Assembly (NCBI GenBank): GCA_963725645.1
Contig: CAVRZD010000006.1
Span: 930,001 to 994,000, forward strand
Direction of reading: 5' to 3'
DNA: 64,000 bases
Source: JALYZC01 sp963725645
Lineage (GTDB): Bacteria > Actinomycetota > Thermoleophilia > Solirubrobacterales > Solirubrobacteraceae
Shown in pieces: positions 28,279 to 38,829 of the stretch (the stretch's first letter is position 1; each line of letters starts with the position of its first letter). The notes beneath the pieces were generated by a model that saw nothing but the letters and a program-made list of their open reading frames with translations, searched no databases and had not been told where the DNA came from. The position numbers and the translations under genes were made by a program.

Positions 28279-29768
28279 CGTGTCCTCCTGGCGACCCTGA
28301 AGCGGATCGAGTTCGAGGTGTCGAGGATCCGGCCGCGGCGGGTCAGCGCGCGGAAGGTGAGGTAGTAGGTCCCGGCGCTGAGTCGGCGTCCGTTGACCCG
28401 CCCGTTCCAGCGGAAATGCGGTCGGTGGCTGCGCGCGACGCCGAGCGGCACCCGGCCCACGGCGCGGATGCGCGGGACCGTGCGGCCGAACAGTCGCGTT
28501 CGGCCCGCGAGCCGGGCGATGACGATGCCGACCGGAACTCTGGTCGCGGTTCCGATCGTGGGGCTCAGCGTGGCGCCGGCGCCGGTGGCCTGCCGGGTGA
28601 TGGCCGCGCCGCACACGGTCCCGCACGCGATCGCGACGTTGTCGACCGACGAGGCGCGGGCCAGCGAGAGGCCGCCCCACGACGCCTGGAACTCGCGCAG
28701 CTGCGGCGTCGGGGCCTCGCCTCCGATGTCGACGGCCGGGTTGACGACGGTCTGCAGGCCGAGGGTCGAGTCGAAGACGAGCAGCTTGCGCTTCGGCGTC
28801 GCAGCGGTCTGCCCGGTCGTTCGAACGAAGCCGAGCTGTACGCCGTCCGGAGACCAGGCCGGCATCCGCTCGGAATCGGAGGTGTTGACGGGCGACAGGG
28901 GTGAGAACGCCGAGTCTCCGGGGAACTGAATGGTGGCGATGTCGGTCCCGCTCGACGTCGAGACGTCGAGCGCCACGTGGCCGTCGGGCACCCGGGGCGT
29001 CGGGTGTCGCGGGATCGCGGCGCTCGGGAGGGCGAGGAAATGGGGGTCCGGCGTCGCGCCCGTGCTCGCGTCGGCCAGGAACGTGCTGGCGTTCGCGATG
29101 CTGCCGTTCCCCTCGTTGAAGCGGATGACGGACGTCGTTTTGAGGATTCGGCCCGACCGGGTGGCGACCGCCGCGTGGGGGAAGTCCAGGAACGTCCCTG
29201 TCTGCGAGCTTCCGCCTCCCCCGAGATCGCCCTTGGTGCTGCTGAGCGACGGCGCGGCCGAGAAGCCCGGCGGCGCCGGGTCGGTGAAGAACGCCCCTCC
29301 CGTCACGACCCGCTGGGTGTTGCCCAGCGCCGGGTCGAGGCGCACGCCGGAGGCGAGTGTGGACTGCGACCCCGCGGGCACGATCGTCGCCCCCGCGCCG
29401 GCGAGCGGGTTGGCGAACGGCTTGCGGATCTGGCCGGTCTGGCGGTCGAGCATCAGCAACTCGCGGGTGGCGGGCGGGACCACGTCGCCGTCGGGCTGCC
29501 CCACCAGCGCCGTCCGCGTGAACACGAGATAGCGGCCGTCCGGAGTCAGCGCGGGATGGAACTCGTCCGCAGCGGAGTTCACCCCACCGGAGACGAAGAC
29601 TGACGTCCCGGTGGCGGTGTTGACCAGGCCGATGTCGAATCCGTTCGCGCCGTTGTAACGCTCGAAGGCCGCGATGAGGGGCTCCGCGGGTGCGGCGGCC
29701 GGGGCGGCGGCGAAGGCGACGCCGGTGACCAGGGCGGCGGCTGCGGCGCGAGCCGCGAAGGCGGTCAA
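28275..29768 (-). CDS. secreted WD40-like (PD40) beta-propeller protein, paralogue A
   Basis: 497 aa, related along its whole length to the gene after it: FERYNGANGFDIGLVNTATG, DEFHPALTPDGRYLVFTRTAL, RMPAWSPDGVQLGFVRTTG, and the C-terminal HFRWNGRVNGRRLSAGTYYL-TFRALTRRGR. The start is taken as TTG 29768 because a nearby ATG is out of frame and the signal peptide (AARAAAAALVTGVAFAAAPA) follows directly. It lies 10 nt after a small secreted protein gene, so three genes form a minus-strand operon. A tandem duplication is the likely origin. Confidence 0.8.
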   Translation of the reverse strand: MTAFAARAAAAALVTGVAFAAAPAAAPAEPLIAAFERYNGANGFDIGLVNTATGTSVFVSGGVNSAADEFHPALTPDGRYLVFTRTALVGQPDGDVVPPATRELLMLDRQTGQIRKPFANPLAGAGATIVPAGSQSTLASGVRLDPALGNTQRVVTGGAFFTDPAPPGFSAAPSLSSTKGDLGGGGSSQTGTFLDFPHAAVATRSGRILKTTSVIRFNEGNGSIANASTFLADASTGATPDPHFLALPSAAIPRHPTPRVPDGHVALDVSTSSGTDIATIQFPGDSAFSPLSPVNTSDSERMPAWSPDGVQLGFVRTTGQTAATPKRKLLVFDSTLGLQTVVNPAVDIGGEAPTPQLREFQASWGGLSLARASSVDNVAIACGTVCGAAITRQATGAGATLSPTIGTATRVPVGIVIARLAGRTRLFGRTVPRIRAVGRVPLGVARSHRPHFRWNGRVNGRRLSAGTYYLTFRALTRRGRILDTSNSIRFRVARRTR

Positions 29769-29778
29769 GAGCTGCCAG

Positions 29779-30187
29779 TCATGAGGCGCGACTGTATGGA
29801 TGGGCGCTCACGCAATGCTCACGATGCACTCCCGCGGACTCCGACGGCCCGGTGAGGTCGCAGGTGGCGGCCAACGCGGGACTCGCGCCGAGCATCCCGG
29901 GGGGCCGAGCCTCGACGTTCGACGCCGCGACCTGCGTGCAGCCTGCGCCGACGCTCAGCTGCACGGGGTCGATGTTGCCGAACAGGCCGACGATCGCTCC
30001 GCCGCCGACGAGCGGCGTCACCGTGCCGCCGCTCTTCGCCCCTTGCGGCGTCTGCCCGGCCCGGGGCACATCGACTCTGAGGACCCCGCCGACGACATCG
30101 CCCGTCGCCGCGCCCGCGACCGACGGCGCCCCGAGCACCGCCCAGGAGCGCGAGGAGCAGGGCCGGCCCGGGCCTGCGGCGTTCCAC
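29779..30187 (-). CDS. small secreted protein, frameshifted near 30137
   Basis: Read from GTG 30187 with one extra base removed near 30137, it gives a signal peptide (MERRRPGPALLLALLGG), then GAPSVAGAATGDVVGGVLRV and a Gly/Val-rich chain with two Cys (VGAGCTQVAAS, LAATCDLTG). About 135 aa, no recognised domain. First gene of the propeller operon, 10 nt before the TTG of paralogue A. The start is uncertain: AGGGGAG is 12 nt upstream. Confidence 0.5.
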
Positions 30188-30664
30188 GTGCCGACTCTAC
30201 TCCCCTGCGCTCACGACGGGCGGAATTTGTGAGCGTCTTGGGAGCGATCTCGCCGTACGACCTGACGGCGGATGAGCCAACTTGGAATCTCTGCCGCGCT
30301 CTGTCGGCGGCTCCAGAGCCCACGCTTTCTCTCGATCAACCGGACAATCTGGCAGACCCAGCCAGCTTCGCGAGTTGGGATGCGATCTCGGAGTTCGAAA
30401 GCCGTCCCGTTAGCGCTATAGACAGAAGCCCTGCTCACGCGGGGCTTCTGTCGTTCCCCTCGACTCTGTTATCCAGCGCGAGATGCCGCTGGCGACGTCC
30501 TGCCCAGCACGCACCCGCGGGCCACGCTGACCGGGCCTGGGGTTCCAGGGGCCCGAAGAGCAGGTCGAAGAGCTCTTGGAATGCGTTCATCGCTGCGCAC
30601 TGCCCCCTTCGGCGTATCGTTGTCCATGCGGTGCGGTCACCCACGCCGACGCGATATCGGGCCA
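30188..30664. other. 477-bp stretch without a supported gene; hairpin at 30422-30451
   Basis: No frame here looks protein-like on either strand. Sequence is less G+C-rich between 30230 and 30420. ACAGAAGCCC and GGGCTTCTGT (30422-30431, 30442-30451) form a 10-bp stem with a 10-nt loop, likely a terminator. It may mark the end of a lost gene. Confidence 0.5.
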
Positions 30665-31067
30665 ATGTCGCAGGAGAACGTCGAAGTCGTCCAGCAGGTC
30701 ATGGCCGCGTTCAAGCGCGGCGACGAGGGGGGCGTGCTTCGCCACCTGGATCCCGAGGTGGACTGGCGCCCCACGGGCTTCCTGACGGGCGACAGGGTCT
30801 TTCGCGGGACCGAGGAAGTCCGCAGGTGGCTGAGAGATGTCGCGGCCCTCTCGCAGGAGGGGACGGTGGTGCGGACCTTCGACAGTGAATATCGAGACCT
30901 CGGCGACACCGTCGTCGTGCTCGGATCCGGGGAATTGGCAGCGGCCCGCCGGCACGATCCATCAGGAGCTCGGCTGGATCTGGCGGCTCGAGGACGGGAA
31001 GGTGCTTGCGATGACGAACTACCTCGGGCACCGGGAAACGCTGAACGCTGCCGGACTGGACCAATAG
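30665..31067 (+). CDS. SnoaL-like (NTF2 fold) protein, frameshifted near 30940
   Basis: About 134 aa across one shift. MSQENVEVVQQVMAAFKRGD, LRHLDPEVDWRPTG and FRGTEEVRRWL are in the first frame. The closing strands GTIHQELGWIWRLEDGKVLA and LGHRETLNAAGLDQ continue in another frame after about 30940. NTF2-fold proteins of this type (ketosteroid isomerase-like) bind small hydrophobic ligands or act as isomerases; none is assignable here. It precedes the VOC/YCII/ECF group by 130 bp. Confidence 0.75.
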
Positions 31068-31197
31068 TCGGTATCTCACCGGCTGCTCGCGCGGCGACCC
31101 GATGAGTTCTGGGATTCAGGTCGGTCTCAGCTAAGAGCCGCCGCGACTGCGGCCGTTCGGCGTTCGCAACCCGAGACATCGATGGAGGCGTGACACG

Positions 31198-31572
31198 TTG
31201 AAGAACTCTCCCTTCTACGCAGGCATTGCAGTCGACGACGTGACGGAGGCGAAGGCGTTCTACGCCGACACCCTGGGTGTCTTCCAGGTCACCGAGATCG
31301 GGAACGGCCTCCTGGCGCTGCAGGCAGCCAACGGATACGCGGTGCTGATCTATCCGAAGCCCGGCCATGTGCCCGCGGCGCACACGGTCCTGAACTTCCC
31401 GGTCGACGACATCGAGGCCGCCGTGGACCGGCTTGGCGAGGCCGGCGTGGAGTTCGAGCACTACGACGAGGGCCCCCTGAAGACCAACGAGAAGGGCATC
31501 GCGACGCCCGGCCCGAAGCAGGCGTGGTTCAAGGATCCCGCCGGGAACATCCTGTCGGTCATCGAGCAGTAA
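31198..31572 (+). CDS. VOC family (glyoxalase-like) protein
   Basis: 124 aa, TTG start with GGAGG 9 nt upstream. A single glyoxalase/bleomycin-resistance fold: FYAGIAVDDVTEAKAFYADT, then GNGLLALQAANGYAVLIYPK, HTVLNFPVDDIEAAVDRLGE and AWFKDPAGNILSVIEQ with the metal-site Glu near the end. Likely a small dioxygenase or binding protein; the metal ligands are only partly clear. It stands before YCII and sigma-factor genes, and such proteins are often encoded near ECF42-type loci. Confidence 0.88.
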   Translation: MKNSPFYAGIAVDDVTEAKAFYADTLGVFQVTEIGNGLLALQAANGYAVLIYPKPGHVPAAHTVLNFPVDDIEAAVDRLGEAGVEFEHYDEGPLKTNEKGIATPGPKQAWFKDPAGNILSVIEQ

Positions 31573-31703
31573 CCGCGCCGGATCGGTCTACCCTGCGCGC
31601 TTTGCGCTGCCGGCCCGGGGCAGATGTCGAGATCTTCTCGTCCGCTCCGACGTCTCCGACAAAGGCGCCCATCCCGGGCGCCGGAACCGTGAGGAGTGAC
31701 CAC

Positions 31704-32062
31704 GTGAAGTACATGCTGCTGATCTACCAGAACCCCGCGAGCTGGGACGCGTTGTCGGAGGAGGAGCGCAACGCGGTCATGAACGAGGCCGGCGCGATCG
31801 TGAACGAGCTCACCGAGTCCGGCGAGTGGATCGGCGGGGAAGGGCTCGCCGATGCTTCGAACACCAAGACCGTCCAGGTACGAGACGGCGTGCCGGCCGT
31901 GACGGACGGGCCGTACCTGGAGGCCAAGGAGCACCTCGTCGGCTACTGCCTGTTCCAGTGCGAAAGCGCGGAGCGCGCGACGGAGATCGCCACCCGCTGG
32001 CCGGACGCGCGGTACTGGGCGGTCGAACTGCGCCCGCTCATGGGCGGCGGCGGGACGGAGAT

Positions 32063-32066
<4 letters not shown>
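31704..32066 (+). CDS. YCII-related (DGPF) protein
   Basis: 120 aa from GTG 31704 (GAGGAG upstream). MKYMLLIYQNPASWDALSEE and the DGPF-type motif VTDGPYLEAKEHLVGYCLFQ place it in the YCII/DGPF family, with Tyr in place of Phe. DGPF genes typically sit next to ECF42 sigma factors. Here the stop overlaps the sigma-factor GTG (GTGA at 32063-32066). The biochemical role of DGPF proteins is not settled; they may be targets or modulators of the sigma factor. Confidence 0.9.
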
Positions 32067-33318
<1,252 letters not shown>

Positions 33319-33366
33319 ACCGCGCTCGAGACGCAAGTTTGCGCTCGCTCATCCGTTTGTGATCTC

Positions 33367-35508
33367 GTGACCGCGATCTCCGGACGGGCGCGTCGCGCGC
33401 TCCTCGCCGCTGCCCTGTTGACCGTCGGCCTGGTTGCCGCCGCGCCCGGACCCGCGTCGGCGATGACCACGACGCCCGACGTCACGATCCCCGCGAGCGA
33501 CGGCGTCAACCTCGTCGGCGACGTCTACCTGCCCGCGGACGGCAGGGGGCGCTATCCGGCCGTGATCGACATGGAGCCCTACGGCCGGTCGGGTTCCACC
33601 GACTACGTGAGCGACGGCTACGCGCGGATCAACACCGACGTCCGGGGCAGCGGCAAAAGCGGGGGCGCGCTGTGCCTGCTGTGCTCGCGCGAGCAGCAGG
33701 ACGTCTACGACGTCGTGGAATGGGTTGCCCGGCAGCCGTGGAGCGACGGGCACGTCGCGCTCTACGGCTACTCCTATTCGGCCATCACCTCACTGCTGGG
33801 CGCGGCGCTGCAGCCGCCGCACCTCGACGCCGTCGTCGCGGGCCACCCGCCGACCGATCCCTACCGCGACGTGGTCTGGCACAACGGCCTCTACGACCAG
33901 GCGTTCATCGCCGGCTGGTTCGCCGGGCAGACCGGGACGCAGGCGGTCGGGCTCGGCGCGCAGCCCCAGTACCTCGACCGCGCCCAGCAGCAGTTCGCGG
34001 TCGAGACGGCGCAGATCCCCTACGACGGGCCGGTGTACCAGGAGCGCTCGGTGCTGGCGAAGATGAGCCGCATCAAGGTGCCCGTGTACACGTGGAGCGG
34101 CTTCCACGACATGTACAGCCGCGGCGACCTGCGCTTCATCGACGGCGTGGCGTCCAAGGACAAGCTCCTGGTCATCGACGCGAGCACGCACCACGGGACC
34201 GGCCAGGCGGGTGAGGTTGGCGCGCCCTATGACGACGGCAGTCCGCCGAGCCTGAGCAGCGCCCCGCCCGGGGGCGAGGACGTCGCCTGGCTCGACCGCT
34301 TCCTGAAGGGCACGCGGAATGGCATCGAGCACCAGCCGCGCGTGCGCTTCCTCGACCTCGGCGACCGCAGCTGGCACGCCGCGCCGTCGTGGGACGCGGT
34401 GACCCGCAACCTCACCTCCCTCTACCTCTCGGCCGAGAAGAGCGGCACGGCGGCGCTGTCGCCCAACGACGGGACGCTCGCGTCCGCCGTACCGACCGGC
34501 CGCGCCTCCTACCAGGACTCCTACGCCTACTCGCCGACCGCCGGCGCGTCGGTGCCGTCGGGCAAGGAGGGGCCGGACGCCTTCGCCCCCTACGTGCCGC
34601 TCGACCAGACGATCGACCAGCCCGAGGGCCTCACCTTCACCACACCGCCGCTCGGGCAGTCGCTCCGGCTCGCGGGGCCGTCCGAGCTGCGCTTCTGGGC
34701 GGTCACGGAGGCGTCGGACATGGCGTGGGTCGGCCGGCTGATCGACGTCGCGCCCAACGGCTCGCAGAGCATCATCACGCAGGGCTGGCTGCGGGCGAGC
34801 TTCCGCCACGTCGACCCGGCGCGATCGCGAGACGGCTCCCCGTACCTGACCGACGACCGCGACACACCGGTCGGCATCGGTGAGGACACCGAGTACCGGA
34901 TGGACGTATGGGACACGGCCCACACGCTCGCCCCCGGCCACCGGCTGCGACTGTGGCTCAGCTCGTCGGACTCGCCCAACCACACGCCGCTGCCGGTCGC
35001 GGGTCGCAACCTGATCTTCCACGACAGTGCCCACCCCTCGCGGCTGCTGCTCGGCACGCGCTCGGCCGTCGATTCAGCCGCCGATCGCACCGCGCCGACG
35101 GTGTCCGCCTTCAGGCTCAGCCCGCGGGTGTTCGCGGTCGCTGCCCGCCCGACGGCGACCGCCGCGCGCCGCCGCCGGGCGCCCCGCGGGACCCACGCCC
35201 GCTTCCGGCTGTCCGAGGCGGCGACGGTGCGCCTGGCGATCGCGCGCCGGCTGGCGGGCCGGCGGGTGGGACGCCGATGCCTGGCGCCGTCGCGCCGCCT
35301 GCGCCGCGCGCGACCCTGCACGCGGCTGCGACGCGCCGGCACGCTGCGACGTCGGGCGAACTACGGCGCCAACGGCTTCGCCTTCAGCGGGCGCATCGGA
35401 CGGCGTGCGCTCATCCCCGGCCGATATCAGGTGGTGCTCACCGCCACCGACGCGACCGGCAACACGTCGCGCCCCGCCACGCGCTCCTTCACGATCGTGC
35501 GTCCCTAG
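33367..35508 (+). CDS. secreted CocE/NonD-type hydrolase (peptidase S15 fold)
   Basis: 713 aa, GTG start. Signal peptide to about residue 32. The alpha/beta-hydrolase core has DGVNLVGDVYLPADGRGRYP, nucleophile elbow HVALYGYSYSAITSLLGAAL (Ser) and DASTHHGTG (possible His). A jelly-roll domain follows at about 390-560. The last 130 residues form a basic C-terminal domain (HARFRLSEAATVRLAIARRL, GRRCLAPS, GFAFSGRIGRRALIPGRYQV, TATDATGNTS), typical of exported proteins in this lineage. Likely an acyl- or amide-ester hydrolase; substrate unknown. Its TAG overlaps the convergent GMC stop as CTAG. Confidence 0.85.
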   Translation: MTAISGRARRALLAAALLTVGLVAAAPGPASAMTTTPDVTIPASDGVNLVGDVYLPADGRGRYPAVIDMEPYGRSGSTDYVSDGYARINTDVRGSGKSGGALCLLCSREQQDVYDVVEWVARQPWSDGHVALYGYSYSAITSLLGAALQPPHLDAVVAGHPPTDPYRDVVWHNGLYDQAFIAGWFAGQTGTQAVGLGAQPQYLDRAQQQFAVETAQIPYDGPVYQERSVLAKMSRIKVPVYTWSGFHDMYSRGDLRFIDGVASKDKLLVIDASTHHGTGQAGEVGAPYDDGSPPSLSSAPPGGEDVAWLDRFLKGTRNGIEHQPRVRFLDLGDRSWHAAPSWDAVTRNLTSLYLSAEKSGTAALSPNDGTLASAVPTGRASYQDSYAYSPTAGASVPSGKEGPDAFAPYVPLDQTIDQPEGLTFTTPPLGQSLRLAGPSELRFWAVTEASDMAWVGRLIDVAPNGSQSIITQGWLRASFRHVDPARSRDGSPYLTDDRDTPVGIGEDTEYRMDVWDTAHTLAPGHRLRLWLSSSDSPNHTPLPVAGRNLIFHDSAHPSRLLLGTRSAVDSAADRTAPTVSAFRLSPRVFAVAARPTATAARRRRAPRGTHARFRLSEAATVRLAIARRLAGRRVGRRCLAPSRRLRRARPCTRLRRAGTLRRRANYGANGFAFSGRIGRRALIPGRYQVVLTATDATGNTSRPATRSFTIVRP

Positions 35509-37101
35509 GCCGCGGCTGGCTCGCCGGCCTGTGCGCCCGCCGCCGGCGGCGCCGTTCCGCGGATCAGGTCCGCGCCCTTCTCCGCAACCATGATCGTTGG
35601 GGCGTTGGTGTTCCCGCGCACGAGCGTCGGCATCACCGAAGCATCCACCACGCGCAGTGACTCCATCCCGAGCACGCGCAGCTCGCCGTCGACCACCGAT
35701 CCCATCGCGCAGGTCCCCACCGGGTGGTACAGCGTCGTCGAGTTGCGCTCCATGTGGTCGATCAGGACCGCGTCGTCGTCGCCCACCGGCACGCCACGCG
35801 CATCCCGGCTGACCGCACGCAGCGCCGGCTGGCCGGCGATCTCGACGCACCTGCGCAGGCCGGCGAGCATGGTCGCGCGGTCCTCCTCGCTGACCAGGTA
35901 GTTGTGCAGGATCCGCGGCCGCGCCGTCGGCACGCGCGAGCGCAGCTTCACGAACCCGGTCGAGGTGGGGCGCAGCAGGCACGGGGATAGCGCCCAGCCG
36001 TCCTCGAGGATCTCGCTCGCGCCGGCGTCGGGGAAGAGGATCGGCAGGTGGTGGAGCTGGATGTCGGGCGCGTCGAGCCCGTCGCGGGTGCGCAGGAAGC
36101 CCCCGGCCTCGGCGAAGTTCGACGTCAGCGGGCCGCGCCCCTCTCCCTCGATCAGTGCGACGTTCTCCTCGGTCTCGGCCGTGAGCAGCGAGGGCCTGTC
36201 GGTCGTGGCGGTGATCCACGTCACGACGTGGTCCTGCAGACCCGGATCCGACGGGCAGGTCGAGCACCGGCGGGATCCCGGCGAGCTCGAGGTCGGCGGC
36301 CGGTCCGATGCCGCTGAGCAGGAGGACCTGCGGGCTCTGGTACGCGCCCGCGCTGAGGATGACCTCGCGCCCTGCCCGGATCTCGCGCAGCTCGTTGCGT
36401 TGGTCGATCTCGACGCCGACGGCGCGCGTGCCGTCCAGCAGCAGGCGGGTGGTGTGGGCGTCGGTCTCGACGACGAGGTTGGGCCGCTCCAGCGCCGGAT
36501 GCAGGTAGGCGACGGCCGCCGAGCAGCGCATGCCGTTGCGCTGCGTGACCTGGTACCAGCCCACGCCGTCCTGCTCGGGCCCGTTGAAGTCGTCGTTGCG
36601 CGGGAGCCCGGCCTCCTCGGCCGCTTCGATGAACGCCTCGCAGGTGTCATACCGCGACCGGTTCTCGGACACGGCCAGCGGCCCGCCGGCGCCGTGGAAC
36701 TCGCTTGCCCCGCGTTCGTTGTCCTCGGCGCGCAGGAAGTAGGGCAGGACGTCGTCCCAGCCCCAGCCGTCGAAGCCCATCGCGGCCCAGCCGTCGTAGT
36801 CCGCGCGGTTCCCGCGGATGTAGACCATCGCGTTCGTCGAGGAGGATCCGCCGAGGGTCCTGCCGCGCGGCAGCAGGCGCTGCCGGCCGGCGAACCCGGG
36901 CTCGGGATCGCTTATGAACCCCCAGTCGTACTTCGTCTGCCCGACCGCCAGGCACCCGGCCGGCAGGTGGATCTCATCCGCCGTGTCGGGCGGGCCGGCC
37001 TCCAGCAGGCACACCTTCACGTCTGGATCCTCGGACAGGCGCGCCGCCAGCACGCACCCGGCCGAGCCTGCGCCGACGATCACGTAATCGAACTCGCTCA
37101 T
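35505..37101 (-). CDS. GMC-family FAD oxidoreductase, frameshifted near 36242
   Basis: About 531 aa across one shift. FAD site DYVIVGAGSAGCVLAARLSE; GMC signature 1 LLPRGRTLGGSSSTNAMVYI; signature 2 LSAGAYQSPQVLLLSGIGP; then the frame breaks at DLPVG. The continuation GLQDHVVTWI is one base off, consistent with one extra C near 36242. The C-terminal half holds the active-site His in TLYHPVGTCAMGSVVDG and the closing GNTNAPTIMVAEKGADLI. Oxidises alcohols (choline/glucose/polyethylene-glycol dehydrogenase relatives). It converges on, and overlaps by 4 nt, the CocE-like gene. Confidence 0.85.
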
Positions 37102-37363
37102 CCTCGTCCTCCATCCTCGGATTCATTCGCTGCGCCGCGCATGACGATCTCACAAAGGATTCTCCACTTCCTCGAGAATGGGAGTACGGTCAGTGGTGGA
37201 CGGTCGCCAACTAGCCGACTCTTCGCTAGTTGACCAGCCGACAATTTGGCCTCCGCCTAAGCGGTTCGCGGCTTCTGAAAGCCGGAGCAAGCCCGCTTCC
37301 ATACGAGCGTCGCGCCCACGGGGCTCCGCCGCCCCGTGGGTGGGCGACAGGAGGTCACACACG

Positions 37364-37513
37364 ATGATGCAGGACACACTTCACGCCGTCAGCTGGGGCC
37401 TCCAGAGGCTGGGATTCGTCCTCGCGGTGACGGCCTTCGCGGCGTTCCTCGCGGCCGCGCTCTTCGTGACGGTCCTCGTGGCGATCCAAGCCGCTGCCGC
37501 CTTCGGGCAGTAG
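37364..37513 (+). CDS. small membrane protein, 49 aa
   Basis: MMQDTLHAVSWGLQRLGFVL, then a hydrophobic helix (VTAFAAFLAAALFVTVLVAI) and a short tail. AGGAGG lies about 10 nt before the first of two ATGs (37364, 37367). A single-pass membrane peptide of unknown role between the GMC and PEP-mutase-like genes. Confidence 0.6.
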   Translation: MMQDTLHAVSWGLQRLGFVLAVTAFAAFLAAALFVTVLVAIQAAAAFGQ

Positions 37514-37569
37514 GTACCGCCGCGCGAGCTCGACCGACGCGGCGCCCGGTCTCCACGCCGGGGACTTCG

Positions 37570-37575
37570 TAATGT
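37570..37575 (+). promoter_or_regulatory. -10 box TAATGT, leaderless-type
   Basis: TAATGT ends 7 nt before the ATG at 37583; no Shine-Dalgarno follows it. Confidence 0.4.
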
Positions 37576-37582
37576 TCCGGCG

Positions 37583-38401
37583 ATGAACGACCAGGCCGCC
37601 CTCGCCGAACGCTTCCTCGCGCTGCACGACCCGGCGAGCCCGCTGCTGCTGCCGAACCCGTGGGACGCCGGCTCGGCGAAGCTGCTCGCGTCGCTGGGGT
37701 TCGAGGCACTGGCCACGACCAGCAGCGGCTTCGCCGCGACGCTGGGACGGCTCGACGGGTCCGTGACCCGCGACGAGGCGCTGGAGCACGCGGCGGCGAT
37801 CGTCGCCGCGACCGATCTGCCGGTGTCCGCCGACCTGGAGAACGGCTTCGCCGACGAGCCCGCCGGCGTCGGCGAGACGATGCGGCTCGCGCTCGACGCG
37901 GGGCTGGCCGGGGCCTCGGTGGAGGACTTCAGCGGGCGCGAGGACGAGCCGATCTACGCCGCCGGCCTCGCGGCGGAGCGCGTCGCCGCCGCGGCGGAGG
38001 CGGCCCACGCCGGACCGCGCCGCCTGATCCTCACCGCCCGCTCCGAGAACCATCTGCACGGGCGGCAGGATCTCGCGGACACGATCGCGCGCCTCCAGGC
38101 CTACCAGGAGGCCGGCGCCGACGTGCTCTACGCCCCCGGCCTCAAGCGGATCGAGGACATCCGCGAGCTGGCGGCCTCGGTCGACCGTCCCGTCAACGTC
38201 CTCGCCCGGCCCGGGGCGCCGCCCGTGTCCGAGCTCGCGGCCGCCGGGGTCAGCCGGGTCTCCGTCGGCGGCGGCTTCGCGTTTGCCGCCATCGGCGCGG
38301 TCGTCGACGCGGGGCTCGAGCTCCTCGACGAGGGGACCTACACGTTCTGGGAGGGCGCGCGCACGGGGTGGGAGCGCGCGCACACGGCGTTCGGACCGTA
38401 G
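37583..38401 (+). CDS. isocitrate lyase/PEP mutase family protein
   Basis: 272-aa TIM barrel: LLLPNPWDAGSAKLLASLGF, ATTSSGFAATLGRLDG, VSADLENGFADEPAGVGETM and GASVEDFSG, the Mg-binding Asp/Glu run of the superfamily. The KKCGH loop of true isocitrate lyase is absent; RSENHLHG stands near the gating-loop position. Relatives cleave C-C or C-P bonds (2-methylisocitrate lyase, oxaloacetase, PEP mutase), or have unknown function. It lies 35 bp before the encapsulin operon and could be co-transcribed, but a link is not evident. Confidence 0.85.
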   Translation: MNDQAALAERFLALHDPASPLLLPNPWDAGSAKLLASLGFEALATTSSGFAATLGRLDGSVTRDEALEHAAAIVAATDLPVSADLENGFADEPAGVGETMRLALDAGLAGASVEDFSGREDEPIYAAGLAAERVAAAAEAAHAGPRRLILTARSENHLHGRQDLADTIARLQAYQEAGADVLYAPGLKRIEDIRELAASVDRPVNVLARPGAPPVSELAAAGVSRVSVGGGFAFAAIGAVVDAGLELLDEGTYTFWEGARTGWERAHTAFGP

Positions 38402-38436
38402 TCTCTCGGCGGGCACCGGACACAAGGGGAGATCGC

Positions 38437-38829
38437 ATGGGCTTCGACCAGTACCACGAACCGCCGGAGGAGCTCTCGGCGGAGACGCGCACCTTCGCCC
38501 GTCTCTGCGCCTCGCTCACGGAGGAGGCCGAGGCGATCGGCTGGTACGAGCAGCGGCTCGCAGTCGAGCCCGACCCCGACGCGCGGGCGATCATGCAGGA
38601 CGCCCAGGGCGAGGAGTTCAAGCACTTCAGCATGGACCTCGAGTTCCTGCTGCGACGCACGCCGGTGTGGCGGGAGATCGCTCAGGGAGTCCTGTTCCAG
38701 GACGGCGACATCGTCGAGCACGGGGAGGAGGCCGAGGAGGAGGCCACCGAGCCCAGCCCGGACGCGCCGACCCCGGGCGATACGTCCGGCTCGCTCGGCA
38801 TCGGCGGCCTGAAGGGAGGAACGCTGTGA
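38437..38829 (+). CDS. encapsulated ferritin-like protein (EncFtn)
   Basis: 130 aa, AAGGGGAG upstream of ATG 38437. The two-helix EncFtn body (HEPPEELSAETRTFARLCAS, LTEEAEAIGWYEQRL, IMQDAQGEEFKHFSMDLEFL) contains the ferroxidase Glu in TEEAEA and the ExxH pair in EEFKH. An acidic Pro-rich linker leads to a C-terminal cargo-loading peptide GSLGIGGLKGGTL, which docks inside the encapsulin shell. Half-ferritins of this type form a decamer that oxidises iron for storage in the nanocompartment. Its stop overlaps the encapsulin start (GTGA). Confidence 0.95.
   Translation: MGFDQYHEPPEELSAETRTFARLCASLTEEAEAIGWYEQRLAVEPDPDARAIMQDAQGEEFKHFSMDLEFLLRRTPVWREIAQGVLFQDGDIVEHGEEAEEEATEPSPDAPTPGDTSGSLGIGGLKGGTL

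Noticed and set aside
30385..30420. AGTTCGAAAGCCG resembling a tRNA T loop
   Set aside because: No acceptor, D or anticodon arms nearby.
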